Positions 34,413 through 43,589 of a stretch of 61,849 nucleotides of DNA are shown here, piece after piece. The position numbers and the translations under genes were made by a program. The stretch's first letter is position 1. Each line of letters starts with the position of its first letter. The stretch lies in assembly GCA_035247945.1 (NCBI GenBank), contig DATFHX010000022.1, forward strand, positions 1 through 61,849, written 5' to 3'. The notes beneath the pieces are model-generated. The model worked only from the letters and a program-made list of their open reading frames with translations. It was not told the DNA's origin and did no database searches. Origin of the DNA: DATFHX01 sp035247945 (GTDB taxonomy: Bacteria > Patescibacteriota > Saccharimonadia > Saccharimonadales > Saccharimonadaceae).

Positions 34413-35132
34413 ATGGACAAGAAAAAAGATAGTGAAATTTTAGCACGCCGTGCTACACAGGTGCAACGCGGTGCTGCGCGTGCGGCAGTACTTGGGGTGA
34501 ACGATGGTCTTGTCAGCACGCTTTGTATCGTACTTACTGTAGCGGGGGCAGGGGCATCATCACGAAGTGTACTTCTTGCAGGATTTGCGGGTCTCCTTGC
34601 TGGAGCGGTTAGTATGGCGGCCGGGGAATGGATCTCCGTTCGTGCTCAAGTTGAACTATTTGGGGGAGTGATTAAGGATATTAAGAAATTGGTCGTAGGT
34701 GATAAGGCTCTTCTTGCCGATCAGGTAGCGGAAAGTCTTGTGACAACAGGGCATAGTTCCGAAACCGCGAAAACAGCCGCGGCGGAAATTGCAAGTAATG
34801 ATGTTCATTTGACCGACGTCTATACGCGTCAAGTAATTGGATTCAATCCCGACGAACTCGGATCACCTTGGCTCGCTGCTGTTTCATCGTTTGCATTATT
34901 TACCCTGGGAGCTCTCGCCCCACTTGCACCGTGGCTCTTTGGTGATGGGATACTTGCGATCTGGCTATCTATCATATTTACAGGTATAGGTGGACTTATT
35001 GTAGGGGGATATATAAGCGCTTCGAGTGGAAATAATATTGCGAAAGGCGCACTTCGGCAGCTTGCGATCATCATTCTGGCGGCAGGTGTGACATATGGTG
35101 TTGGATATCTATTTGGCGTTAGTGTAGGGTAG
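34413..35132 (+). CDS. VIT1/CCC1-family iron/manganese transporter
   Basis: A 239-aa membrane protein with five helices. ARAAVLGVNDGLVSTLCIV and AGAVSMAAGEWISVRAQVE are the family hallmarks of helices 1 and 2. Relatives move Fe2+ or Mn2+ out of the cytosol. ATAGGAG precedes the ATG. It probably shares the marR transcript. Confidence 0.92.
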   Translation: MDKKKDSEILARRATQVQRGAARAAVLGVNDGLVSTLCIVLTVAGAGASSRSVLLAGFAGLLAGAVSMAAGEWISVRAQVELFGGVIKDIKKLVVGDKALLADQVAESLVTTGHSSETAKTAAAEIASNDVHLTDVYTRQVIGFNPDELGSPWLAAVSSFALFTLGALAPLAPWLFGDGILAIWLSIIFTGIGGLIVGGYISASSGNNIAKGALRQLAIIILAAGVTYGVGYLFGVSVG

Positions 35133-35169
35133 TCCTCTCCTAAATTTGACGATACGAGCGGTGGGCGAG

Positions 35170-35175
35170 TAGAAT
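35170..35175 (+). promoter_or_regulatory. -10 box of the second PAP2 gene
   Basis: TAGAAT ends 9 nt before the ATG at 35185; no ribosome site is seen. Confidence 0.45.
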
Positions 35176-35184
35176 ACGTGATGT

Positions 35185-35682
35185 ATGCAGATATTGATTA
35201 AGCTTCTAGCTGATGGGGCGATTGTCCCTGTCGTTTTGCTAGCGGGGTATGCCTTTTTGTTTCGTGTTCCAAAAGGGCGACGACCTGAGGTGTATTCCCG
35301 AATATTAATGGCTGGTCTTACTTCATACCTTGTGGCAAAGCTCATGGGCAGTGTATATCAACCAGCGCTTGAACGTCCGTTTGAAATTCTCGGGCAAGCT
35401 GCGGGTGCTTCCTATTTGAATAACCCAGGGTTTCCGTCTGACCATGCACTCTTTACGGTATTTTTAACACTTGCCGTTCTTCTGGGTGTACGATGGCGAA
35501 CGGGTGCTCTAATAATGGCCATCTTCACAGTTCTTGTTTGTATTGGACGTGTTCTCGCTTTGGTGCATACCCCTCTCGATATTATCGGAGGGATTGTCAC
35601 TGCTTCTCTCGGTTCATTGTGGTATTTACATGGTTTTACCATGACAACTACTCGCAAATCACGCAAAAAACGAGTACAATAA
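35185..35682 (+). CDS. PAP2-family phosphatase, second copy
   Basis: A 165-aa membrane protein with about five helices and a basic tail. Motifs: RPF near 54, FPSDHALF near 82, and a late GRVLALVHTPLDIIGG with the catalytic His. The Lys-rich first motif is less regular than in the copy at 26.7 kb. Probably a lipid or isoprenoid phosphatase facing outward. A four-helix protein gene follows closely. Confidence 0.85.
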   Translation: MQILIKLLADGAIVPVVLLAGYAFLFRVPKGRRPEVYSRILMAGLTSYLVAKLMGSVYQPALERPFEILGQAAGASYLNNPGFPSDHALFTVFLTLAVLLGVRWRTGALIMAIFTVLVCIGRVLALVHTPLDIIGGIVTASLGSLWYLHGFTMTTTRKSRKKRVQ

Positions 35683-35703
35683 TACCAAACAACGAGGAGG
35701 TGT

Positions 35704-36186
35704 ATGGAATCAGCGGCAGAAGTTTCTCGACCGTCAATATATATTGACATGAGTATCAGGCAAGTTATTGGTGTAGTTATAGTTGGATTAACTGCGGGCG
35801 TAGTATCATGGGGGCTTGCTGCTGTAATTGATCAATACATTCTTCATGGAATGCTTTGCCAGACAATGATGACACCGCAGTGTCAGGCTGTTCCAAGCTA
35901 TAGTCGTTCTGCTGCAATGCTCATTGCTGGCCTAGCTGCAGTATTTACACTCGTGCAATTACAAGTTTTTCGTCCACTTCTTGTTGCGATTGGTGTCGTT
36001 GCAAGCCTTTGGGGCTTGGGTGCTCTCATTGGGTCGCAACCTATGTTCGCAGAGGCGGGTATTTATGCAGGTGCATTTACGCTCGCATATCTGGCTTTCA
36101 CTTGGATAGCCCGACTTCGATCTTTTTGGGTATCGTTTGTACTTATGGTCGCGTTGGTTGCTGCGGTTCGATTTTTACTGAATTAA
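35704..36186 (+). CDS. Four-helix membrane protein, 160 aa
   Basis: Four predicted helices with a first extracytoplasmic loop holding two Cys (GMLCQTMMTPQCQAV) that could pair. No family is recognised. ACGAGGAGG precedes the ATG. It lies between the PAP2 gene and rmuC with short gaps, probably one transcript. Confidence 0.65.
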   Translation: MESAAEVSRPSIYIDMSIRQVIGVVIVGLTAGVVSWGLAAVIDQYILHGMLCQTMMTPQCQAVPSYSRSAAMLIAGLAAVFTLVQLQVFRPLLVAIGVVASLWGLGALIGSQPMFAEAGIYAGAFTLAYLAFTWIARLRSFWVSFVLMVALVAAVRFLLN

Positions 36187-36205
36187 TATAATAAAAGGAG
36201 GATGA

Positions 36206-37279
36206 ATGGAGCAAGCAATCCTTTTAATTGTTCTTGGCATCGTTATTGTTGGATTTGGAGTGGTAATTTTCCTACTTAACCAAAGGTTACGGGAGCTTAA
36301 AAACAATAGTGCCGTCGAACTAATGAAAGCAGATGTCACAGAGCTATCGCGAACAATTAATCTTATGCAACAAAGTGTTGGTGAGAAGTTGGAACGAAAC
36401 AATGCATCCGTACAGACGTCCGTGCAGCGTCAGCTCACCGAGAGTGCGAAGATTATTACCGATGTGACGCAGCGTCTTGCGAAACTTGATGAGACAAATC
36501 GTCGAGTCGTTGACGTTGCAGATGAGCTGAAGACGCTCCAGAATGTCTTGCAGAATCCGAAGCAGAGAGGGGTGTTTGGAGAATTTTACTTACAGTCGGT
36601 TCTTGAAAATGTTCTTCCTCCAGGCCAGTTTGCACTCCAGTATAAATTTAGTGATGGTCTTATTGCAGACGCTGTGATCTATCTTGAGCGTGGACAAATG
36701 CTTCCCGTGGATAGTAAGTTTAGTCTTGAGAACTATAATCGAATGATTGAAGCTACAGATAAAGTAGAGCGAGATAGACTCTTGCTGAAAGTCAAGAATG
36801 ACCTCAAGGGTCGTATTGATGAAACAAGTAAATACATTCGTCCGAGTGAAAAGACAATGGACTTTGCATTCATGTTTATACCAAGTGAATCGCTTTACTA
36901 CGACCTTCTCATTAATAATGTTGGGACGGGAGGTAGCTCCCGCGATCTCATCGAATACGCATTTCGTGAGAAGCGAGTCATCATTGTGAGTCCTACCAGC
37001 TTTATGGCCTACCTTCAAACGGTACTTCAGGGATTGAGAAGTCTTAAGATCGAGGAACAAGCAAAGGATATTCAAGTACGCGTCGGCAAATTGGGGCAGC
37101 ACATAGGTAAGTTTGAAGAGTATATGCAGAAACTCGGGAATGCATTAGGGACAACGGTAAATCATTACAATTCTGCACACAAGGAACTCGGCAAAATGGA
37201 TAAGGATGTCGTAAAGATTGCTCAAAGTGATCAGAGTGTTGAACCGCTACTTCTTGATCGTCCGCAGCGTGATGAGTAG
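36206..37279 (+). CDS. rmuC: RmuC-family protein
   Basis: A 357-aa protein with an N-terminal membrane helix (about 4-24), a coiled-coil region (about 28-115) and the RmuC nuclease-like domain, including GVFGEFYLQSVLENVLPP near 121, PVDSKFSLENY near 170 and FIPSESLYYDLL near 222. RmuC is linked to limiting DNA inversion/recombination. AAAAGGAGG precedes the ATG. A terminator follows. Confidence 0.92.
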   Translation: MEQAILLIVLGIVIVGFGVVIFLLNQRLRELKNNSAVELMKADVTELSRTINLMQQSVGEKLERNNASVQTSVQRQLTESAKIITDVTQRLAKLDETNRRVVDVADELKTLQNVLQNPKQRGVFGEFYLQSVLENVLPPGQFALQYKFSDGLIADAVIYLERGQMLPVDSKFSLENYNRMIEATDKVERDRLLLKVKNDLKGRIDETSKYIRPSEKTMDFAFMFIPSESLYYDLLINNVGTGGSSRDLIEYAFREKRVIIVSPTSFMAYLQTVLQGLRSLKIEEQAKDIQVRVGKLGQHIGKFEEYMQKLGNALGTTVNHYNSAHKELGKMDKDVVKIAQSDQSVEPLLLDRPQRDE

Positions 37280-37296
37280 ACAAGAGAAGAAAAAAG

Positions 37297-37331
37297 AAAA
37301 TAGCCCGCTGTCATTAGCGAGGCTATTTTCC
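37297..37331. terminator. Bidirectional terminator between rmuC and the 130-aa cassette
   Basis: AAAATAGCC and GGCTATTTT pair (37297-37305, 37321-37329), with an inner CGCT/AGCG stem. It serves convergent genes on both strands. Confidence 0.75.
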
Positions 37332-37364
37332 TCTAGCTAGTGACGCGGGCGCCAGGTTGAGAAC

Positions 37365-37757
37365 CTAGCTGATCGCCCTGACGATCTGACGAGCGAGCTC
37401 GCCGGTACGATGCGCTTCATTCGCTCCACGCCACCACTTACCCTGCGGATGGATGACGTACGCCGTAAGTTCGACGGGCGTGATCGGCACGTCCTGGCCA
37501 GCGGCGGCCTGAACCGCTTGTCGACGATTGTATGCGTCGGCAAGCTTTCCGAGTACGCGCTCGTCCTCGGCTTCGGGCCGCAGCACGCATGACTTCGAAC
37601 TATTCGCCTCGTACACCGTGAGAGCCAGGTCGATTCCGTTTGGAGAGTCGATCTCGACCCCGGTGACACTCGTTTGGAGCATCAGATTGAGGATGAACTC
37701 CACGGACGCCGTGAGCGTCTTCTTGTCCGACCTTCGGTTGGTTGTGATGTGTACCAC
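37365..37757 (-). CDS. GC-rich cassette: orphan 130-aa protein
   Basis: No family is recognised. The sequence alternates beta-rich segments (VTGVEIDSPNGIDLALTVY) and a helical Ala/Gln-rich middle (LADAYNRRQAVQAAAGQ), ending with a helix. Soluble. The GTG start has GGGAG 6 nt upstream. GC-rich against rmuC and the channel gene on either side. Confidence 0.65.
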   Translation of the reverse strand: MVHITTNRRSDKKTLTASVEFILNLMLQTSVTGVEIDSPNGIDLALTVYEANSSKSCVLRPEAEDERVLGKLADAYNRRQAVQAAAGQDVPITPVELTAYVIHPQGKWWRGANEAHRTGELARQIVRAIS

Positions 37758-37811
37758 TATGTGCTCCCTACTCTCGGATGTAGCAACCGTTAATTTATAG
37801 CACTATCTACA

Positions 37812-37850
37812 ATATAAAACAAGCGCCATGGAGGGACGCTTGTTTTATAT
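37812..37850. terminator. Bidirectional terminator behind the second MIP gene
   Basis: ATATAAAACAAGCG and its exact complement form a 14-bp stem around an 11-nt loop, with T-runs on both strands inside the stem. Confidence 0.8.
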
Positions 37851-37862
37851 TTGATGGTGGTA

Positions 37863-38696
37863 CTACGCTTTATTTGGTTCAGCGTTACGAATAAGGTCGA
37901 AGAGGACAAATCCGATTGTAGCTCCAACGCCAGCACCAATGATGTAGACGAGAAGAGGCCAAACAGTAGTAAGGTTGATTGCCTGGAGCGTTACTGCGAC
38001 TGCGGGGTTAAGAATAGCACTTCCTCCAACAAATGATGCTGCAGAGCCGGCAACCATGAGGCCAAGGAAGAGGCCGATACCTACAGTTAGTGCTGCTGTT
38101 GTGCGATCTTTTGCTTCGCGGGTCGCGTTGGCAACAGCAAAACCAAAGATGATTGCACCTAGCACTTCAGACATGAACACGATCCATTCTTTGCCAGATG
38201 GAATTGCCGCAGCCTGGAATAGAGTTGGTGTATTGCTGTATACGTCCGTTGCAGAATGCTGCGCAGCATTGCCAGAGAATGCGGTAAGAACGACGAGCGC
38301 AAGCATAGCACCAAGGAACTGGGCGACAATATAGCCAAGAGCACGCATAGGGGTAAGTCGACGTGTTACCCAGGCACCGATAGTAAGAGCTGGGTTTAGG
38401 TATGCGCCAGACAACCCACCTACTGCAAGAACGACTCCTGCGAGAGCGAACATCACAAGGATAGGCTGTCCCTGGCTTGCTACGACTGTTGCGGCAAAAA
38501 TAAATGTACCAACAAATTCAGAAACTAGAGCAGCGATGGCAGCTGATCCAATCCTACCTGAACGACTGTTCGACGTCGGAGCAAGTACTGGTGCTGATTC
38601 AACGACCTTAACGGTAGTTAGTTTTGTAGATTGCTTCGAAGAGTCGGCCTTCTTAGTCGAGCTCTTAGCAGTCGAAGCGGCTTTTTTGGTAGCCAT
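37863..38696 (-). CDS. MIP/aquaporin-family channel with Lys/Ala-rich N-terminal tail
   Basis: A 277-aa protein. Residues 1-45 are a histone-H1-like tail (KKAASTAKSSTKKADSSK), unusual for this family. Six helices follow. Both NPA motifs are present (LNPALT, 100-105; LNPAVAV, 229-235) but the residue after the second is Val, not the conserved Arg. AAGGAGGGAAATGC precedes the ATG. The tail could interact with nucleic acid or membrane phosphate groups; that is inference. Confidence 0.88.
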   Translation of the reverse strand: MATKKAASTAKSSTKKADSSKQSTKLTTVKVVESAPVLAPTSNSRSGRIGSAAIAALVSEFVGTFIFAATVVASQGQPILVMFALAGVVLAVGGLSGAYLNPALTIGAWVTRRLTPMRALGYIVAQFLGAMLALVVLTAFSGNAAQHSATDVYSNTPTLFQAAAIPSGKEWIVFMSEVLGAIIFGFAVANATREAKDRTTAALTVGIGLFLGLMVAGSAASFVGGSAILNPAVAVTLQAINLTTVWPLLVYIIGAGVGATIGFVLFDLIRNAEPNKA

Positions 38697-38764
38697 GCAT
38701 TTCCCTCCTTTAGTGAAATATAAGGCTATTGTAGCATAGTATTCTGAGAAACTACCATAAGTGC

Positions 38765-38770
38765 TATACT
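38765..38770 (+). promoter_or_regulatory. -10 box, near-leaderless start
   Basis: An extended -10, TGCTATACT, ends 11 nt before the ATG at 38782, leaving a leader of about 5 nt. Confidence 0.55.
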
Positions 38771-38781
38771 AGACAATCAGT

Positions 38782-39024
38782 ATGGCAATGTTTATTCGAC
38801 AAAATGATCCAAGATCTAAACTGCAAGAGCGAATCGAGGCTCAACTTCGCGAAAAAGCAAAGAATCAGGGAGAGGGCAGCTCGGCAGAGTTGCCAGACGG
38901 AGTTGATGATTCCCAGTATCTTCATGATACAAAAAGAACAACGAGTCTTGCTTGGCTTTGGATTGTGATCGTCGTCTTTGCGGTTGCAGCGCTAATTGTG
39001 TATATGATTGGCTCATCAAGCTAA
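38782..39024 (+). CDS. Tail-anchored small protein, 80 aa
   Basis: A hydrophilic, charged N-terminal two thirds and one C-terminal membrane helix (WLWIVIVVFAVAALIVYMIG), which makes it look tail-anchored with the N-terminus in the cytoplasm. No family is recognised. No ribosome site; the start follows the promoter box closely. It precedes pheS by 41 nt, where a separate promoter is seen. Confidence 0.6.
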   Translation: MAMFIRQNDPRSKLQERIEAQLREKAKNQGEGSSAELPDGVDDSQYLHDTKRTTSLAWLWIVIVVFAVAALIVYMIGSSS

Positions 39025-39065
39025 CCTTTTCGTTTTGTATATTCTGACGTATACTGGTAGGAGTT

Positions 39066-40073
39066 ATGACAGATATGAATGAACTTCGCCAGGTGCTTAT
39101 TGCACGTATTGCAGACTCTAATGAGCCGCGCGAGGTATTGAAGGATGATTCAATCAAGAAGCTCTACAGTGTTATCCCGACCCTTTCCCCCGAAGAGCGA
39201 GGACCCTACGGAAAGGCAGTTAATGAGTTAAAGATCGCGCTTGAAGCTGCTGTCGCACTTCGTGAGTCTCAACTAGAAGAGCAGTCTATAGTTTCGATTG
39301 ATGTTACTGCACCTTGGGACACTAATAGCTCACGCCCTGGCCTCCTGGCGACTGAATATGGCGCGCAGCATCCACTTACTAAGGAACTTGAAGCGGTAAT
39401 TGATATATTTACGCGAATGGGATTTGAAGCGGTAGAATCACGTCAAATTGATGATGATTTTCACATGTTCGGTGCACTGAACTTTCCCGAGAATCACCCG
39501 GCCCGAGACGGCTATGACACATTTCGAACTGAAGAGGGATTTATACCGCCTGCACATACAAGTACGATGCAAAATCGCATTATGATTGATGGAAAGTCAA
39601 AGCTAGAAGCTGGTGGCAATATTGCGGCGGTTAGCTATGGTCGTGTTTTTCGTAATGAAGACGTTGATGCAACTCACGAACACACGTTTTATCAATACGA
39701 AGGTGTATTTGTTTCGGATAGCGCGACTCTTGGAGAGATGACAGGAACACTTCGTGGATTCTTTGAAGAATACTACGGACAGAAGCTGAAGGTGAAAACG
39801 CAGCCGGGGTACTTTCCGTTTGTTGAACCTGGTCTTGAGTTCCTTATTGAAAAGCCAGATGCACTTGGCGGCAAGCCGGGAGAATGGCTCGAGATGCTTG
39901 GCTGCGGCATGATCCATCCTAACGTGCTTCGTGCTGCAGATATAGACCCTGAGAAGTATCGAGGCTTTGCGTGGGGCGGCGGCGTCGATCGCTTGGTTAT
40001 GCTGAAGTATGGTATTGAAGATCTGCGCCATTTTGAATCAGGTAGATTACAGTTTTTGAGGAAATTCGCATGA
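39066..40073 (+). CDS. pheS: Phenylalanyl-tRNA synthetase alpha subunit
   Basis: A 335-aa class II synthetase subunit that charges tRNA-Phe together with PheT. The N-terminal coiled-coil arm is followed by motif 2 (FRNEDVDATHEHTFYQYEG) near 200 and motif 3 (WGGGVDRLVMLKYGI) near 306. TATACT (39050-39055) and GTAGGAG precede the ATG. It overlaps the next gene by four bases (ATGA). Confidence 0.96.
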   Translation: MTDMNELRQVLIARIADSNEPREVLKDDSIKKLYSVIPTLSPEERGPYGKAVNELKIALEAAVALRESQLEEQSIVSIDVTAPWDTNSSRPGLLATEYGAQHPLTKELEAVIDIFTRMGFEAVESRQIDDDFHMFGALNFPENHPARDGYDTFRTEEGFIPPAHTSTMQNRIMIDGKSKLEAGGNIAAVSYGRVFRNEDVDATHEHTFYQYEGVFVSDSATLGEMTGTLRGFFEEYYGQKLKVKTQPGYFPFVEPGLEFLIEKPDALGGKPGEWLEMLGCGMIHPNVLRAADIDPEKYRGFAWGGGVDRLVMLKYGIEDLRHFESGRLQFLRKFA

Positions 40074-40543
40074 ACGATGAAAAAATAGAATCAATTATTC
40101 GTGAATATATCCCACAGATTATTCATATGTCACTTGCTACTGTTCGTGATAATATGCCGTGGGTCTGCGAAGTGCACTTTTCTTACGATGATGATCTGAA
40201 CCTCTACTTTGGATCGAGCAGTAAAACACGTCACGCCCAGGAGATAATTGCAAACCCACACGTTGCAGGTAATATCGTGACGCAACATTATAAGAACCAA
40301 GCTGTGAGGTGTGTCGACTTTGAGGGGACTGCAGAAATGCTCAATGCTGAAGCAGCGGAGCGTTTTGCATACCCAGCGCATGTTGCGCGTAATGGTGAAT
40401 CACAATGGTTACTCAACGAAATTCGCAAAGATGGTGATATGCGATTCTTTAAAATTAAGGTGAAGAATTTCTATGTCTTTGATAGCTACGAGGGTGAAAG
40501 GACAAAAAACAAATTAGTTTGGAGTGATAGGACGGCTGCATGA
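40070..40543 (+). CDS. PNPOx-like split-barrel flavin-binding protein between pheS and pheT
   Basis: A 157-aa protein of the pyridoxamine-phosphate-oxidase-like split barrel fold. IHMSLATVRDNMPWVCEVHF near 17, LYFGSSSKTRHAQEI near 47 and VDFEGTAEML near 80 are typical. Such proteins bind FMN or F420 and reduce small molecules. It overlaps pheS and pheT by four bases at each end (ATGA junctions), so translation is coupled to both. The link to tRNA charging is unexplained. Confidence 0.82.
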   Translation: MNDEKIESIIREYIPQIIHMSLATVRDNMPWVCEVHFSYDDDLNLYFGSSSKTRHAQEIIANPHVAGNIVTQHYKNQAVRCVDFEGTAEMLNAEAAERFAYPAHVARNGESQWLLNEIRKDGDMRFFKIKVKNFYVFDSYEGERTKNKLVWSDRTAA

Positions 40544-43020
40544 TTGTATCGGTTAATTGGCTGAAAAAATTCACAGACATCACTCTACCTATTGACGAAT
40601 TGACGACACTTATTGGCGCACGTCTTGTTGAAATAGAGGAGGTTGTTGATCTAGGGGCGAAATACAAGGATGTCGTGATTGCTCGTGTTGTAGAATGTAG
40701 TCCACTTGAGGGATCTGACCATCTAAATGTGACGAAATTAGATGATGGTGGTGCAAGAACTGATGTAGAGCGTGATGAGTCTGGCTACGTACAAGTTGTT
40801 TGTGGCGCCCCGAATGTTCGTGTCGGTTTAATGGTTGCATGGCTTCCGCCAAAAGCGACTGTGCCGGAAACATACGGGACTAATGATCCATTTATTCTTA
40901 GTGCTCGTAAGTTACGTGGTGCTGTGAGTAACGGTATGATCGCAAGCTCCCGTGAACTCGATCTCTCGGAGGACCATGATGGAATTCTTGAATTGGATGC
41001 AAATACCAAGCCTGGTACAAGCTTCGCGGAACAGTATGAGCTAAACGACCACCTTCTTGATATTGAAAATAAATCATTGACCCATCGTCCTGACTGTTTT
41101 GGGATCATTGGGTTTGCGCGAGAAGTCGCGGCAATTCAAAATACTCAATTCCATACACCAGAGTGGTTGGCGGATGTTACGCCAGATTTTGGCTCGCATA
41201 ATGCAATCGAGGCACCATCGATAACTATCGAAAATGTTGAACTATCTGAGCGATATCAAGCGATCATACTTTCAAATGTAAGTGAAGGCGTAAAGTCACC
41301 CCTCGGTTTGCAGACATACCTATCTCGTGTCGGGATTCGTCCGATTAGCGCAGTTGTGGATGTGACAAATTATTTGATGATGCTTACCGGACAGCCACTC
41401 CATGCATTTGATTATGATAAGGTTATGAGTCTCGCCGACGGGAAGTTAAATATTAGTGTGCGTGCGGGGCGTGAGTCGGAGCCCCTTGAGCTACTTGATG
41501 GGCGTACTATTGAGATCACGAGCGATGATATTGTTGTCGCCGTGAACGATCGGCCAATTGCACTTGCGGGTGCTATGGGCGGTTCGGAGACAGAGATCGA
41601 CTCGTCTACGAGGACGATTATTCTTGAAAGTGCAACATTCAATCTTTATAATCTACGATCAACACAAATGCGACATGGTGTCTTTAGCGAGGCGGTTACT
41701 CGATTTACGAAAGGGCAAGCTGCTCAGCAGACGGCTCCAGTTCTCGCCGAGGCGGTGAGAATGCTCACGCAAATGACCGGTGCGTCTGTAGCAAGCCCTG
41801 TAGCGGAGAGCTATCCAGGTAAAAAAGAACCTGAGAAGATCACAATATCCACTTCTTATGTTAACGCCGTATTAGGAACCGATCTTCAGGCTGATCAGAT
41901 GCTTCGTATCTTAAAGAATGTAGAGTTTGACGTTTCGATTGATGGAGATAGCCTAGAGGTAATTCCACCATATTGGCGCGCTGATGTTCATATTAAAGAG
42001 GATGTAATTGAGGAAATAGGGCGGCTCTATGGATTTGATTCAATTCGCTTCACACTGCCTCGCCGGGACTTCTCTGCGGTTTCACCTGTAGAATTCGATC
42101 GTCTTCGCTCTCATATTCGTCAGATACTGATTCGTTCTGGGGCGAATGAGGTACTTACCTACAATTTTGTACATGGGGATGTCCTGCGGCGCGCAGATCA
42201 AGCTCCTGAGGCGTCGTATCGTTTGACCAATAGCATAAGTCCGGAGCTACAATATTATCGTCAGAGCATTACCCCAAGCCTTTTAGGGCTGGTGCATGGC
42301 AATATCAAGGCTGGCTTTGATGAATTTTCGCTATTTGAATTAAACAAAACCCATCTTAAGACTGCGCCACTTGTCGACGGTGTTCCTGCCGAGATGCATC
42401 GAGTTGGATTTGTGTACGCGAGAAAAACTCCCCAAGACGGTGCTCCATACTACCGAGCGAAGAGAATTCTGGAATACTTAGGTGAACAACTGGGATTACA
42501 GCTCGAATATCGCCCACTTGCAGATACTAGTCTGACGTTCATGAAACCTTTTGAACAGCGACGAAGTGCCCGCATTGTGGATGTTCAATCAAACCAGTCA
42601 ATTGGTATTGTTGGTGAATACAAGAAGAGTGTTGCTCGAAACTTTAAATTGCCAGAGTATGTAGCTGGATTTGAGCTCCTCACTGAAGCGATCTCTCTTG
42701 CGCTTGAACATAGAGCACTACAATACACCCCTATTAGTCGTTTTCCAAGTACTAATCGCGATATATGTTTCCAGGTTGATCAGACCATTTCTTATCAACA
42801 GGTGATTGATTCTGTAAAAGCTGCACTGTTCGAGACGCCACTAGAAACGGATATTTCTGCAGTGGATATCTATCAGCCAGAGGGAGCGGCTACTCGAAAT
42901 ATTACGATACGCGTTAAATTTACCTCACACGATCATACATTGCAAAGTGAGGAAGTAAATAGGATTGTGGAGTCCATTGCAGCTGCAGTCCGGCGCGACG
43001 TTAATGGACTGGTAGTATAA
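40540..43020 (+). CDS. pheT: Phenylalanyl-tRNA synthetase beta subunit
   Basis: An 826-aa subunit. In order: the tRNA-binding (EMAP/OB) domain with KDVVIARVVECSPLEGSDHL near 44, the B3/B4 editing region, the B5 domain, the catalytic-like core, and the C-terminal FDX-ACB anticodon-binding domain (FPSTNRDICFQVD near 735). Full length. The OB domain contains a short acidic insertion, GGARTDVERDESGYVQ, relative to the plain form. Confidence 0.96.
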   Translation: MIVSVNWLKKFTDITLPIDELTTLIGARLVEIEEVVDLGAKYKDVVIARVVECSPLEGSDHLNVTKLDDGGARTDVERDESGYVQVVCGAPNVRVGLMVAWLPPKATVPETYGTNDPFILSARKLRGAVSNGMIASSRELDLSEDHDGILELDANTKPGTSFAEQYELNDHLLDIENKSLTHRPDCFGIIGFAREVAAIQNTQFHTPEWLADVTPDFGSHNAIEAPSITIENVELSERYQAIILSNVSEGVKSPLGLQTYLSRVGIRPISAVVDVTNYLMMLTGQPLHAFDYDKVMSLADGKLNISVRAGRESEPLELLDGRTIEITSDDIVVAVNDRPIALAGAMGGSETEIDSSTRTIILESATFNLYNLRSTQMRHGVFSEAVTRFTKGQAAQQTAPVLAEAVRMLTQMTGASVASPVAESYPGKKEPEKITISTSYVNAVLGTDLQADQMLRILKNVEFDVSIDGDSLEVIPPYWRADVHIKEDVIEEIGRLYGFDSIRFTLPRRDFSAVSPVEFDRLRSHIRQILIRSGANEVLTYNFVHGDVLRRADQAPEASYRLTNSISPELQYYRQSITPSLLGLVHGNIKAGFDEFSLFELNKTHLKTAPLVDGVPAEMHRVGFVYARKTPQDGAPYYRAKRILEYLGEQLGLQLEYRPLADTSLTFMKPFEQRRSARIVDVQSNQSIGIVGEYKKSVARNFKLPEYVAGFELLTEAISLALEHRALQYTPISRFPSTNRDICFQVDQTISYQQVIDSVKAALFETPLETDISAVDIYQPEGAATRNITIRVKFTSHDHTLQSEEVNRIVESIAAAVRRDVNGLVV

Positions 43021-43023
43021 GCT

Positions 43024-43533
43024 ATGCACCGGCCAACTTCGAATGAACTCCGCGAACATATAGCGGAAAACATGAAGGAACGTATCTACGCCACAATTAC
43101 ACTGCTTGCAGTGATTACGGCGCTATGGCAAAGCGCGGATCATCATTCGGCGTGGGGGATCATTGTGAGTATAGTCGGAACATCTATTGCACTATGGCTT
43201 GCAACTGTAATATCTGCACGAATCTCATTTCGGGCGGTCCATGGGAAAAGTCATGGTCGTAGTGATATGTTTAAACTAATGTTTACGAGCTCGGGGTTAT
43301 TCTTACCTGCAATTGCACCTACATTACTTGTACTTTTGAGTTCAACAGGACTGTTTGAACTTCGCGGGGCGCTCTTTGCTTCAATTATTGTCCTTCTTCT
43401 CTCGTTATTTACGCTGTCGTTCACAGCAAGTCGTCGCATATATCCAACTAAATCACGCGCATTTCTTATTAGTGTTTTGGAGATGTCGGTCGGTATAGGT
43501 GTTGTTTTATTGAAGCTTGCTACGGGTGAATAG
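43024..43533 (+). CDS. Membrane protein, 169 aa, four to five helices
   Basis: Polytopic protein with a hydrophilic start (RPTSNELREHIAENMKERIY) and predicted helices near 21-38, 43-64, 86-108, 112-133 and 147-165. No family is recognised with confidence. It begins 3 nt after the pheT stop, so it is probably the last gene of that operon. Confidence 0.65.
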   Translation: MHRPTSNELREHIAENMKERIYATITLLAVITALWQSADHHSAWGIIVSIVGTSIALWLATVISARISFRAVHGKSHGRSDMFKLMFTSSGLFLPAIAPTLLVLLSSTGLFELRGALFASIIVLLLSLFTLSFTASRRIYPTKSRAFLISVLEMSVGIGVVLLKLATGE

Positions 43534-43589
43534 CTCGAAATACTGTTTCTGATTTGCTATACTACGGATAATAAGAGAGAGGGAGATTT

